This document shows, piece by piece, positions 1 to 11,200 of a stretch of DNA of 64,000 nt. This stretch comes from Cladocopium goreaui (lineage: Eukaryota > Sar > Dinophyceae > Suessiales > Symbiodiniaceae). Where the stretch lies: NCBI GenBank assembly GCA_947184155.2, contig CAMXCT020001492.1, positions 1-64,000 of the forward strand, written 5' to 3'. The stretch's first letter is position 1. Each line of letters begins with the position of its first letter. The position numbers and the translations under genes are program-made. Below the pieces are notes generated by a model, which did no database searches, was not told the DNA's origin, and was given only the letters and a program-made list of their open reading frames with translations.

Positions 1-330
1 TCTGGCATAAACTGACATAGTCGGACCCGCGCGTTCTTTCTGGCATATCTTTTGGCGTGCTATCTGGCATATGTGTCTATCTGGCAAAACTTCTGACAAT
101 TCAAGGCTGCCATGCTATGGCATCTCTTTTGGAATTCTCTGGCATACGTGGCTATTGTGTCTTCTCACTTTCAGTGTGGCATTCTATCTTACCCAGGCGC
201 TTGTGATCCAGGTCCGGCGGGCACCACTCTGATCCGGGTTTTGCGGTTGAGGTCAGGCGCGGCGAGGAGGACAAGAAGGAGGAGAGGAGTGGCTGACATA
301 GAATCTCACAACCCGGAACATGCAGGTGAA
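1..330. repeat. partial copy of the compound TCTGGCA satellite
   Basis: The stretch opens with TCTGGCAT-type units (about 1-190), then a GGTTGAGGTC-type segment near 245, a GAGGAGGAC-rich segment (265-290), and ends CTGACATAGAATCTCACAACC. The same blocks in the same order occur at about 20,541-21,420, so this is a dispersed, more decayed second copy. The left end is cut by the window. Confidence 0.75.
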
Positions 331-474
331 GGGACAACACTAACAAAGTGAAAGAAGCACATGGAAGCACGATACAGGCAGCACAGTCCCTGTCCGCTAT
401 GGGGTTTTATTCAATCAAAGGGCATGGTCACGCGGTATGAAGTTCCAAAGATTCAAAAAATGAGTGAACTTAAA

Positions 475-576
475 TCATCTTAACCTCTCCGTGTGGACTG
501 AACCCTTGCCTGTTGCTCCCTCCAAAACTTCAAGTTTCTGTACAATCACAGAAAAGCGATTCATGAGCGCCGTCAT
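475..576 (-). CDS. possible exon or short coding end, unknown
   Basis: Read on the minus strand this gives 33 codons from an ATG to TGA, with a helix-like sequence (MTALMNRFSVIVQKLEVLEG, then ATGKGSVHTERLR). The composition looks coding and the strand matches the two large genes to the right. No splice partner could be fixed and no family is recognised. It could be the 3' end of another minus-strand gene or chance. Confidence 0.25.
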   Translation of the reverse strand: MTALMNRFSVIVQKLEVLEGATGKGSVHTERLR

Positions 577-665
577 GCAAAGTAGAGGTCAGTTCGGGCT
601 CTACAAAATCCCATGGGTCAAATCAGACCTTCTCCAGAGGCTATTTTATAATACTCACTGGTCTC

Positions 666-1572
666 GTTTTAGGTATGGGCGCCTCTAAGAGGCCGTGCTT
701 TTTTGAGGTTTTTGGGGTGGGGTGGGGTGGCAGGTAGTTGCAATAACGTTCATGTCTCTTGTGTGCAAGGTGATGCGGCGTGGATGCTGCAGAGATGTTA
801 CGTTGATCATACGTTGATTCTACGTTGAGGAGATGTTGATGCTACTGTTGGGGTGGGGTGGGGTGGGGTGGGGTGGGGTGGGGGGGTGCAATATCATTCA
901 TGTCTCTTGCGTGCAAATTGATGCGACGTGGATGCTACGTTGATGTTACGTTGATCATACTTTGATGCTACGTTGAGGAGACGTTGATGCTACTGTTGCG
1001 GTTGGGTGGGGTGGGGGGGTGCAATAACGTTCATGTATCTCTTGCTTGCAAGGTGATGCGACGTGGATGATACGCTGATGATACATTGATCATGCGCTGT
1101 TGATACGTTGATGCTAGGTTGATGGTACGTGGATGATACGTTGACGTTAGGTTGATCATGCGTTGATGATACGTTGATCATGCGCTGTTGATACGTTGAC
1201 GTTACGTTGATCATGCGTTGATGATACGTTGATCATGCGCTGTGGATACGTTGATGTTACGTTGATCATGCGTTGATGATACGTTGATGATACTTGGCCG
1301 CAAAAGCGGCTGAAACAAAGACGTCGGCAACGCAGAAGAAAACGCGTAAGGCTGTCTTTTCCAAGCTGATGGCTTTCGTCCCACAAAAACCATTAAAATC
1401 ACACCGTGACTCTCATTTTTCCATACCCTTCCATGACTTTTGATACACCCACAAAATATAGATATCTGTGAAAAACCGCTCTCGTTGTGGCAAAACCTTG
1501 GAACATAATTGAATAGAAACATATCCATGTGCTGAAACACACGGCCTCTTAGAGGCGCCCTTACCTTTTAGG
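666..1572. mobile_element. TIR-bounded element with G-rich and GTTGATxxTAC tandem repeats
   Basis: The ends carry an exact 21-bp inverted repeat (677-697 and 1540-1560, GGGCGCCTCTAAGAGGCCGTG), extending outward with few mismatches. TTTTAGG flanks both sides (667-673 and 1566-1572), a possible 7-bp target duplication. Inside lie (GGGGT)n runs near 715-730, 845-880 and 1000-1018, and degenerate ACGTTGATCAT/ACGTTGATGAT tandem units to about 1,290. No transposase frame is evident, so it is probably non-autonomous. Confidence 0.6.
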
Positions 1573-1576
1573 GTCT

Positions 1577-2020
1577 AGATCCGTGGGGTTTACATCAGCT
1601 ACCTTTTTCAGCTAAAGTAAGATGTCTCAAAGCAGCCTCAACTGAGACATCTTGAACACTGTCTCAGGTCAACAATGCCATATCGTGCTTCCAAAAATTG
1701 CTCAGAATTGCTCGACATGACCCCAACTTGCCCGACAAAAATGCTCAAAATTGTTTGAAATTTGCTCGAAAAGACCCAAGCTGGTCCACAAAAACGGCTC
1801 CAAAATGCTCAAAATTCTTCAAATTTGCTCAGAATGTCTCAAAATGTGCGAATGTTTTCATTACTTTGCATTGCTGTTGCCGGTCTCTAGTGTTGCACGG
1901 GCTTAAGGTCACGGTGGACTATAGCCCAAGACTAGCGCGGGCCCGATAGCCCAAGACTAGCGCGGGCCCGCGGGCCCGCGGGCTTCCGCGGGCCCGGGCA
2001 CACGGTGGACCATAGCCAAA
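1577..2020. other. non-coding, low-complexity stretch
   Basis: The interval holds degenerate repeats of TGCTCAAAATT/TTTGCTC (1,690-1,850) and a short GC-rich tandem of AGCCCAAGACTAGCGCGGGCCCG (1,922-1,975). I see no gene in it. Confidence 0.5.
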
Positions 2021-2023
2021 AGA

Positions 2024-2520
2024 ACCGTGTACCGCGTGAGAAATCCGGGAGGCATTCTAACCTTATTTATTTAGTCCTGAAACCCCTTTTAAAAAATCCG
2101 GGATGGCATTCCGTTATTTTCCAGTATTTCGAAGATGTTTTTCATTATTGTTCAGTGTTTTTTATTTTTAAGATTGTTTTCATTGATGTTTCATTATTTT
2201 GAAGATGTTGTTCATTATTTGTCAATGATTTTTCATTATTTTCAAGATGTGTTTCATTATTTTTCATTGATTTTTCAATGTTGTTAATTACATGTGTTTC
2301 ATTGATTTTTTAGTGTTTTAGAATTTGTTTCATTATTTTTCATCATCTTTTGGGTAGTTTTTTTTTTGCAATTTACATGCGTATTCTACATATTTGCAGA
2401 ACCATATACATGGAAGACACGGGACAGTCAAAAATTGGTTAAAAATTTTGGAGTTTTAGGGGTTTCAGGACTAAATAAATAGGGTTAGAATGCCCGTCGG
2501 AGATTTTCCCACGGTATTCT
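2024..2520. mobile_element. hairpin-ended repeat element, copy 1
   Basis: The left end reads ACCGTGTACCGCGTGAGAAA..., followed by a segment (about 2,046-2,090) whose reverse complement recurs near 2,459-2,490, so the two ends form a long inverted repeat. The interior is an AT-rich degenerate tandem of TTTCATTATTTTCAAGATG units. The first 250 bp are identical to copy 2 at an offset of 842 bp. Confidence 0.7.
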
Positions 2521-2865
2521 CCACGATAATGAAATGTTGATTAAACAGTATGGTAACCTCCGAAAACGGCATTATACACACATATATGCGCTGTATGTAT
2601 GTACATTTACAATCATGTATACATATATATATATATCAGATGTGAGTGAACGAGGTGTTCTTGGATCGGCGGATGACGATATTGCATTTTTTCTGCATAT
2701 TGTGACATTTTTTTATTGATCATGGGTAGATCCATTATTTTTCAGGGGTTTTTCGTTATTTTGACGATGTGTTTCATTATTTTTCATTTGTTTTTTTCCC
2801 AATTATATGGTACAACCGAAAGTTATAATGTCACTTTGGTGGAAAGACATGGATTTCAAAAAAGA

Positions 2866-3367
2866 ACCGTGTACCGCGTGAGAAATCCGGGAGGCATTCT
2901 AACCTTATTTATTTAGTCCTGAAACCCCTTTTAAAAAATCCGGGATGGCATTCCGTTATTTTCCAGTATTTCGAAGATGTTTTTCATTATTGTTCAGTGT
3001 TTTTTATTTTTAAGATTGTTTTCATTGATGTTTCATTATTTTGAAGATGTTGTTCATTATTTGTCAATGATTTTTCATTATTTTCAAGATGTGTTTCATT
3101 ATTTTTCATTGATTGTTCAATGTGTCTACAAGTTTTTCATCATTTTTAACATTGACTTTTCAATGTTTTAAAGATGTTTTTCATTATTTTTCATTGTATT
3201 GTTGGGTCGATTTCATGCATATTCTGCATATTTGTAGTATACATTTTGGAGTTTTGGGGTCTTCAGGACTACAAAAACAGGGTTAGAATGCCGTCCCGGA
3301 TTTGTTTAGGGGTTTCAGGACTAAATAAATAGGGTTAGAATGCCTCCCGAATTTCTCACGCGGTACG
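2866..3367. mobile_element. hairpin-ended repeat element, copy 2
   Basis: This is a direct repeat of the element at 2,024. About 254 bp (2,862-3,115) match 2,020-2,273 without a mismatch by eye. The right end carries the inverted terminal segment twice (near 3,250-3,290 and 3,310-3,366), ending at CTCACGCGGTACG. Confidence 0.7.
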
Positions 3368-3504
3368 AGGAAATGGATCTCTAAATCCACTTGCCGCCAC
3401 CAAAATGGCATTCTAACTTTCAGTCCGGCGGTATATAATCCCATGGAAACTAGTTCGATAGATCACCTATAAACTATAGTTATTGGACTTACAAACCAAC
3501 TTAG

Positions 3505-3605
3505 CCAACTATGGTTACTATGATATGGTTACTATGATATGGTTAACTATGGTTACTTAAATAGCTAAGTTGGTGAACTATGGTTTATGGTTACTATGAT
3601 AAACC
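3505..3605. repeat. short ATGGTTACTATGAT tandem
   Basis: GGTTACTATGATAT units recur in a degenerate tandem, beside ACTAGTTCGATAG/AAACTATAGTTA motifs that resemble the inside of the ACAGGATGGGGCCC element family. Confidence 0.4.
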
Positions 3606-3995
3606 AGCTGCGTGTGAAAAACTGGGTCGATTGATGTCAATTTATGGACTGGGAATCATGAAATTAATGGTCCATGATGATATTTAACACATCATGAAAA
3701 TCCCCAAGCACATAGTAGTTTGGCAAGCACAAGCCAAAAGATGTATCCCCACAACAGCTTGTGGGAGAAGGTGGGATATTCATCTCAAAATTCAGGATAT
3801 CATGAAACCAGAAACATGTCGTTGGAATCATCAGAGTTTCCAGTTTCCAGCCCCAAAAAAGGAAACACCCAACTCACTCTCTCATTCACTCTCTCATTGA
3901 GATCATTGACACTGACTGCAAAACAGAGTCGACCCTTTGTGACTTGACCATACGTGACCTAGCTCTGCAAAACGCATTCTTATACCAGACTTGGT

Positions 3996-4099
3996 TACCC
4001 TCTGGTAATTTAACGTAGCTATTGAAAATGGTGATTCATAGTGGATTTACCCATTAACAATGGTGATTTTCCATAGTTATGTTAGTTTACCAGAGGGTA
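3996..4099. mobile_element. MITE family A copy
   Basis: TACCCTCTGGTAATTTAAC at the left end and GTTAGTTTACCAGAGGGTA at the right form an inverted repeat. The interior holds the family's GATTTTCCATAG block. Length is 104 bp. Confidence 0.8.
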
Positions 4100-5228
4100 G
4101 TTGTTTTCAACCCACAGCTTCTCAAAGTCAAACACAAGAAGTCAACAGAATTGTTTCCAAACCCGATCCAACCCCTCTGCCTTGTTTCCATGCCCAGCCC
4201 GTGGATGATTCACTGAATTTTGCGCTAGCGTTTTAAACTGGGATTATCACAAGAGGGTTGTGTACCAGACCAAACAAGCCCTGCACCAGTTGGTTTGTGC
4301 TGGTGAAATCCGCCTATGTTTGACAAAAAACTCATGAACAACTCCCATCGATTTATGGTTGACCAGCTCTACTCTATCTCCTATACAATTCCCATTCAGA
4401 ATATATGAATAATTCTGTGCATATCATTTCCAATCTTTACCGCAGATCCCTGTGTTGAAGTTTCAATCCTCATTCTCGTTGTCTACTGCCCCGTGTTTGC
4501 TGGCAAAATCCAATTTTACGCTATACCAAATCCCCATCTGATATTTATTGTATTAAACATGAAAACGTAGAGTTGGGATTCGCCATTAAGTAAAAGAGAA
4601 TATAGTTAAACTAAACATAACTAAACTATGTTCACCCCAGCCATCCAAGGAGTCTGTGAGTCCAGCCGTTCAAAAAGCTCCCAACATCTCCGATTCCCCC
4701 CGCGAAAACGCCGGAGACTCCATTCGTCTGATCTGCTGCATGCTTGTCTTCGTGCTCAAGAACTGTTGTCGGACTCGGAGAGGGCACCTCATTCAGCCAA
4801 GGCCGTCAGCGTAGAGAGGTTTGGGCTGCTATGTCAATGTTTGAATGGATTTTTTTAGCAAAGGAACAAGTTGCTTTGAAAACCTATTTAAAAAAACTGT
4901 ATTTATAATCAGCAGGTATACATATAAAAAATGGGGATTTAATACCAATGATTTAACCAATACGAATTGGATGGGAAAGGGCATCTGATCTCTTTACCCG
5001 ATAAATCTATATAAGTTTGGGGATTCAGCAATCATGCAGATTCAACATGATTCAGCCCTGTGGAATCAAACCTGGCAATGTGAAAGGAGGGACCACTGCA
5101 CCTGTTGCGGTCCCATGAGGGCAGAACATGAAAGCTGCCGTTGCTGGAAAACATGCAAGTTGTCATCCATATTGTCATCGGTTTTCATCCATACCGCCAT
5201 CCAAAGGTTAACCCATCTTTATCATCGC
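4100..5228. other. stretch with no supported gene
   Basis: No convincing coding exon was found on either strand. It lies downstream of the last recognised SulP exon, so it may be intron or 3' region of that gene. Confidence 0.4.
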
Positions 5229-5296
5229 CTAGGTACGCAGCCAGAGCGATCAGTTTCAAGGAGCTCCATTCAAAGGTGTGGTAGCATACGTTGAAC
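5229..5296 (-). CDS. SulP exon 17 (last found)
   Basis: Acceptor GGCAG|GTTCAA. It encodes [20 protein letters not shown] then YL; TFEWSS is conserved. The 3' end is taken at CTAG|GC but other GC donors lie just upstream. No following exon could be recognised in the remaining 5.2 kb. Confidence 0.8.
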
Positions 5297-8200
5297 CTGC
5301 CGTAGCAGAAGGTGCGGCAGTTTCACTGACACCAAGGTTTGAACAGGTTGAATCAACATCATTGAACACCTAGGAAAGATATGGATAAATATGGATATAT
5401 ATACATATATATGGATAAAAATATGTATGAAATATGAATAAATTATATGAATAAATCAATCAACACCTCAATAAGTAAAACCTCAGCTTGATTCATGTCG
5501 ACCCCCAGATTGCCAAAATTGTGGGGGTGGAAAATCATCCGGGTTAACGTTGTTCCAAAGTGTACCGTCAAGGTCGCATGGAACTACAACTGGCGTATGA
5601 CGGGACATGTTGAACCATACTTGAAAGATATGATGCTGTGTTGATAATGGCACACATCTGTGAAGTTCTTCATTTTTGGTCAGAATGACAGAGTTGAGTA
5701 CAGAAAATGAGGACATGTCTGTGTGTTTATGTCACTCTTCAATCTGTCTTGTACTTCATGGACTAGCATGACATTAAAAAAAAACAGGATATACCAGGCA
5801 TCTTGACCCTCCCAACAATATGCTTAGTGCCCAGATGCATCACGCCCACCAGGGCGGAAACAGGAATCCTCAGCGAAAGCCCAAAGAATCGGAGATGAAC
5901 ATGCTAAGAGCCGCATCCCCCCAAAGAAAGGATTGTCCAAAGCCACCATAGCATGTCCATGCCTGCGGCTCTTGAATTTGGACCCACCCTAGAGCCCTAG
6001 AGTCTAACCCAAACAACCGTCCTGGTCCTAACTTTGTTTACCCTCCAGTTTCATCAAGGCTGGCTGGGAAATACCCGAACTTCACGGAGGTTTTCGCTGG
6101 GAAAATCATCGAAGCTGGTTGAACCATGAAGTTTAACTATGCTCGAACTCAGCTGCCAAACGTTTCCCTACTCTGAAATTATCATAATCCATCATAATCC
6201 CCAATAAATTAATTAGGTAGTATTTAGGTAGTATAATTATCATAATCCTCAATAAATATCAATATATAAATTAGATACTATAACTATCTATACCTTCCAT
6301 TTCACAAGCATCCACCAGGCTATGTTGTTCATGGCAGTGACTCACCCACCCCTTGTGGCTGAAACAGTACCCAGTGGCTGCTTAATCCCTGGATACGCCA
6401 CTAGGACAATGATCAGCAGAAAGAGCCCTGTGCCGTGCGGATCGCGAAACGAGACGTTTCGAGACGTTGCGCAACCGCTGATATCGGGAATTCAACCATT
6501 AATTAAAACATATTAAAACAATAACCATATGGTTTGCCAAGGAAAATGAACTATAATGATCTATACTAATGCTGGGTGTTGGATATCTCTCTTTCAAATG
6601 GAGGGTATAAGGAAGCACTTCACAGAGCCTACGGCCTCACATCCCGCCTGCAATGAAGGAAGAGACCCTGGTGCGGGCTCCAGAACCAATATTAATCATT
6701 GACCTCAATGCCAGCGTTGCAGAAACGGAACGAAACGGAACCCAAGGACTGGATTGATCTGATTTCATCAGAAAAATGTCAGGAAATTGAACTTTCTAGA
6801 CCCTCCAAATACCCCAAGAAACATGGTAGAAGTATATATATATATAGTGATTACGGGGTAAAACAGTAAAGCCACAATTTTGATGGCTACAAGCGGAGGA
6901 ATCCCTTTAGGTCAAGATGCTGTCCGATCATGGCACATCCGCCCATGCCACCAAAGGCGCCACAGATTATATTGGCCAGTCCTCTTCAGTGCTGTGCCCA
7001 GGATGCTTCAATGGAAAACATGAGACATGTTCATGATACATGCATCCCAAAATCATGGAAATTCTCCCAAATAATATTTATGGAATATGTTGCTACATTT
7101 ACACCAAACATGTCCCAGTTTTGTAGGTCAATATTCCAGCACCATGGAGCATGATAGGAATTACAGAGATGGCAACAGCAGTTGCCCAATTTCAGCCATC
7201 AATGTATTAGATGGTTTTATAGTGTAATCCCATCCCTGTCAATTGAGACCTTGCCTTGGGCCTTAATCCTCGGTTACCCTCTATAAATGGTGGAACAAAT
7301 AGCCATGTTTGATTACCGCTGTGTACTACCGGTCAGTGCTGAGGTGTAGCCATCCCAGATTAATCGAGCTATATCAGCTCTATACCTCCGCTTTTGGTAG
7401 CTTGAATCACCATGTTTTGTTGCTTATATAAACAATGCTTAAACCCATTAGAACCCACTATTGTTCAGGTGTAAATCACCATTGTTGATGGGTAAATCCC
7501 CGTGTTTGATGGTAACACCCACTCATTTTTGAGGGTTTTTTCATCCCTATCCGGTCCCGGTCCTTGGCCAAGGCATTCCCTCTTTGGATTGCCCTTGGTC
7601 TTGGTGATTTCATCGATCAAGTTCAGTGTCATCAACGACCTAAGTCACCGCGCCCAAAAACGCTTGGAGAAGAACGATGGGTCTCACAAGGAAAGACACA
7701 GTGTGACTGATTTCACATGGGATAATGGAGCATTTAAGAGGATATAGAATCATAAACCGGGACCGACATATAACCAAGGACATGCTATATACATACATAT
7801 ATAACAACATAAATAAATATATATATATATATATTTATTTATATATATATATATATACATATATATTTATATATACACATACATATATATATATATACAT
7901 ATACATATATACATATATATATACACAAAGATGAGTATGTCTCAAAAAAGGGGTATGGATCGTTCTGCGGTCCCGCCGAATGGAATGAGTGAGTTACGTC
8001 TTTCTCGGTCGGCTGAGCGGCTGTGCCAGGATTCATCACGGCTGTACCCTAAACTCCAACGGTTCATCATTGTCCCTTCAAAAGCCAAGTTGGTCTACAG
8101 ACACCTTAAATACACCTTAAATATACCAGACTTAGATAACAAGATGTTAGCAATCTTCTTATTGATAAAATTTCACATCGGATTTCACCCTCATAGATCT

Positions 8201-11200
8201 TCATACGACGTCTTCTGCCGAGGCACTCCAGAAGCCCCACTGCTGCCATGGTGACGCTTAAGGGCAGGACCTTCAACATCAAATCGACACTCAACGGTGG
8301 CGCATCCCTCAGCGATGTCGCGGTCAAGTGGCTCGCGATTTGTTTAAAGATCAAAATCCCAAAGAAAAATATGAAAAAAACAGATCAAAAACCATGGTGC
8401 GTGGACTTGTTTACCAGCAATTGCCCTAATAATAATCAATTACCCATTTTACATCATACGTATGTAAATATAATAAAATAAGATAATATATATATATATA
8501 CTGTATATATATATAATATATACGTATATACAATATTGTTTAATTACAATACATAGATACATGGATACCTGGAGCATTGCAAGAATGACAATCTACCCAA
8601 AGTTTCTTAGAGCCAGTGACAGGACTGCTGAATTCTACTCTCAATTCCCGGCAACTATTGATATTTCACCAATGGGGAAGTTTCCTAAAATTCGGGTACC
8701 CCCAAATCATCCATTCTAATAGGATGTTCCATTTTAGACCATCCAGCTATCGGGGTACCCCCATGACTTCAGAAACTTCCATGAGTCAACCACGAAAGAT
8801 CTCCCCTTCTCACCATGTGAGGCTCTGAATTTGGTCCATGTGAACGTGAACCCCAAAAGGCGCGATCCTATTCATGTTCAGTAATTCTTCAAAGATGTCT
8901 AAGATACAGTGAATCACAGAACAATAACAGATTAATCTATACATATATATATATACGTATATATGTAAGACACGTTTTAAATTGTTTTAATATGTTTTAA
9001 TGAACGTTTGACATGTAAGGTTAGTATTCCATGAATTGCTCAGTTCGGAAGCCCCGGTTCGATCACACAAAGATCAGCCGAGGAGCTTGTAGATGTCATT
9101 GAACCAGAAAAGATTGGGATACACGGACTTATCGGCCTGCGTGACTGTCAAAAACGGCAGCGAATCCATCCACCAAAGGTGACACAACTGTGACTGTTAT
9201 GCCAATAGCCTCCATGTAGTCAAAACCACGTGGCAATATGTGGCAATGGAAACTCCATTGGTGTCTGAATGGGAAAATGATCACTATAAATTATAAATGG
9301 AAGATGTTCCATTGCCATGTTTGATTACCAGAGGGTATATCAAATAGGTATGGGTCAAGTACCGTCTGATCACAACCAGATAGTTGGTAGATGGACATTT
9401 CTCCCCGGTTCCGACGACGGTCCTGTACGAATCAACCCCTCTCCAAGTAGCACCAGCTGCTGTTACTAGTTAGTTAAACCCCAGCCTTGTAGGCCAACTC
9501 CCCATTTCTGATAGCTACAGTAAATCATGTTAGATCGCCATGTGTTGATTAAATCCCTATTTTTGAGAATCCACGGCGGTTTTCTCCACGTGTCAACTTC
9601 AACAAAGCTACAATGTCCCCGACAATCGGAGTAGCAGAATGCAACGCAGCCCTGCGCAGTGGCTGGGTTTCGCGATGGATGCGTGAAAACCAACATTTTT
9701 TGGAAACGACCCCCCGGCAAACTAACATTGACTAACATGACTATGGAAAATGGCCCGTTCATAGATTTGGGAGAAAACAGGCCTGTATTTACCCTCTGGA
9801 TATTGAATTATTGAAAATGGTCCATTTATAGATGATAAAAATGATGATTTGCCTATTAAAAATGGTTACTTTCCATAGCTACGCTAGATAACCAAAGGGA
9901 TATTTGGATTTCACCCGCCTATACACAGCAAATTGATCAAGAACCCGGACGATTTTTTGGTCATGTGAGTGGGGGGATATCTACTATATATATATATATC
10001 ATCATGATCATGATCATCATCATCATCATCATCCTCGTCATCACCATCATCATCATCATCATCATATATTGATGTGAACACCGGGACACTAGTGGTTTTG
10101 GTCCACTATTACCTTTCTTTGGCAGAAAAAGACTTGAAGCGGATGAAAGGGAATGGAAGGGAATCGTTGCAATGTTGAGGAGCCATTAATCTTTCATCTT
10201 TTCCATGTTAAGATATTTTGGAATTACCAGGTTTCAGAAACCACCAAATTATATACATCATGTTTCAATATGGGAAACCTTATAATCCCCTCTCCGTATT
10301 ACTAAAACGCTTCCCCCCCCAAAAAAAAATAGTAAACACGGTGATCTATTTTTGTTATTATGGTGTATTTTGTATTAGGGTGCCCATAATATTCCAATGA
10401 AAACACCAATAATAAAAATCTGGAAATGTGATTTCAAATTTAATTAAATCTCTTGTTAATATCTATATAAAATATTGCCAAAAAGATGGATTTCGAAGCT
10501 TTCCCCTAATATTCGAATGAAAACCTTACTAATAAATATATATATATATAATTGAATATATAACTTGTGAGATGGGACCCTGATAAAAAAACATCCAGGT
10601 GGCAAGCTGTTTTTATGAATAGGGAGTTGAACCCATTGTTTCACCATTCTGTTCTCACATTGATTCTCAATTACCACAATTAAGAATCCAATTATGCCCA
10701 ACCAAAAAAAACGGACATGCCACACCAATCCTTTTTTTTTTATTTGGGGAAGTTTTAGTAATGGAAAGACGGGATTATATAAATCCAATATTAGTTCTCT
10801 TGTTTTTCACTAAATTGGAGTCGTTGCTGATGCAGACTCCCATCATCCACTTGCCACAGAATACTCTGGATGTTCAAAGATGCTTCGATGTTTCTCTAAC
10901 CTATCCTGGTTGGTGGTTGGCCTACCCCTCTCAAAAATATGAAAGTCGTTCGTCAGTTGGGATGATGAAATTCCCAACTGAATGGAAAGTCATAAAAATT
11001 GCATGGTTCCAAACAACCAACCAGCTATATTGTTATTCCAATTATTAACCATAGATTAACCATAGATTGACCATAGATTAACCATAGATTAACCATAGAT
11101 TCATGTGAGAGGGCGGCATATCCACGACTAATAGAACAGATTGTACACGACAGGTTTCGACGTATGCCAGAGGAGGTTCCGGAGCTTCCCGTCCACTGTA

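Noticed and set aside
9000-9075. tRNA-like GGTTCGATC box near 9,056
   Set aside because: No matching A box, acceptor stem or anticodon arm around it.
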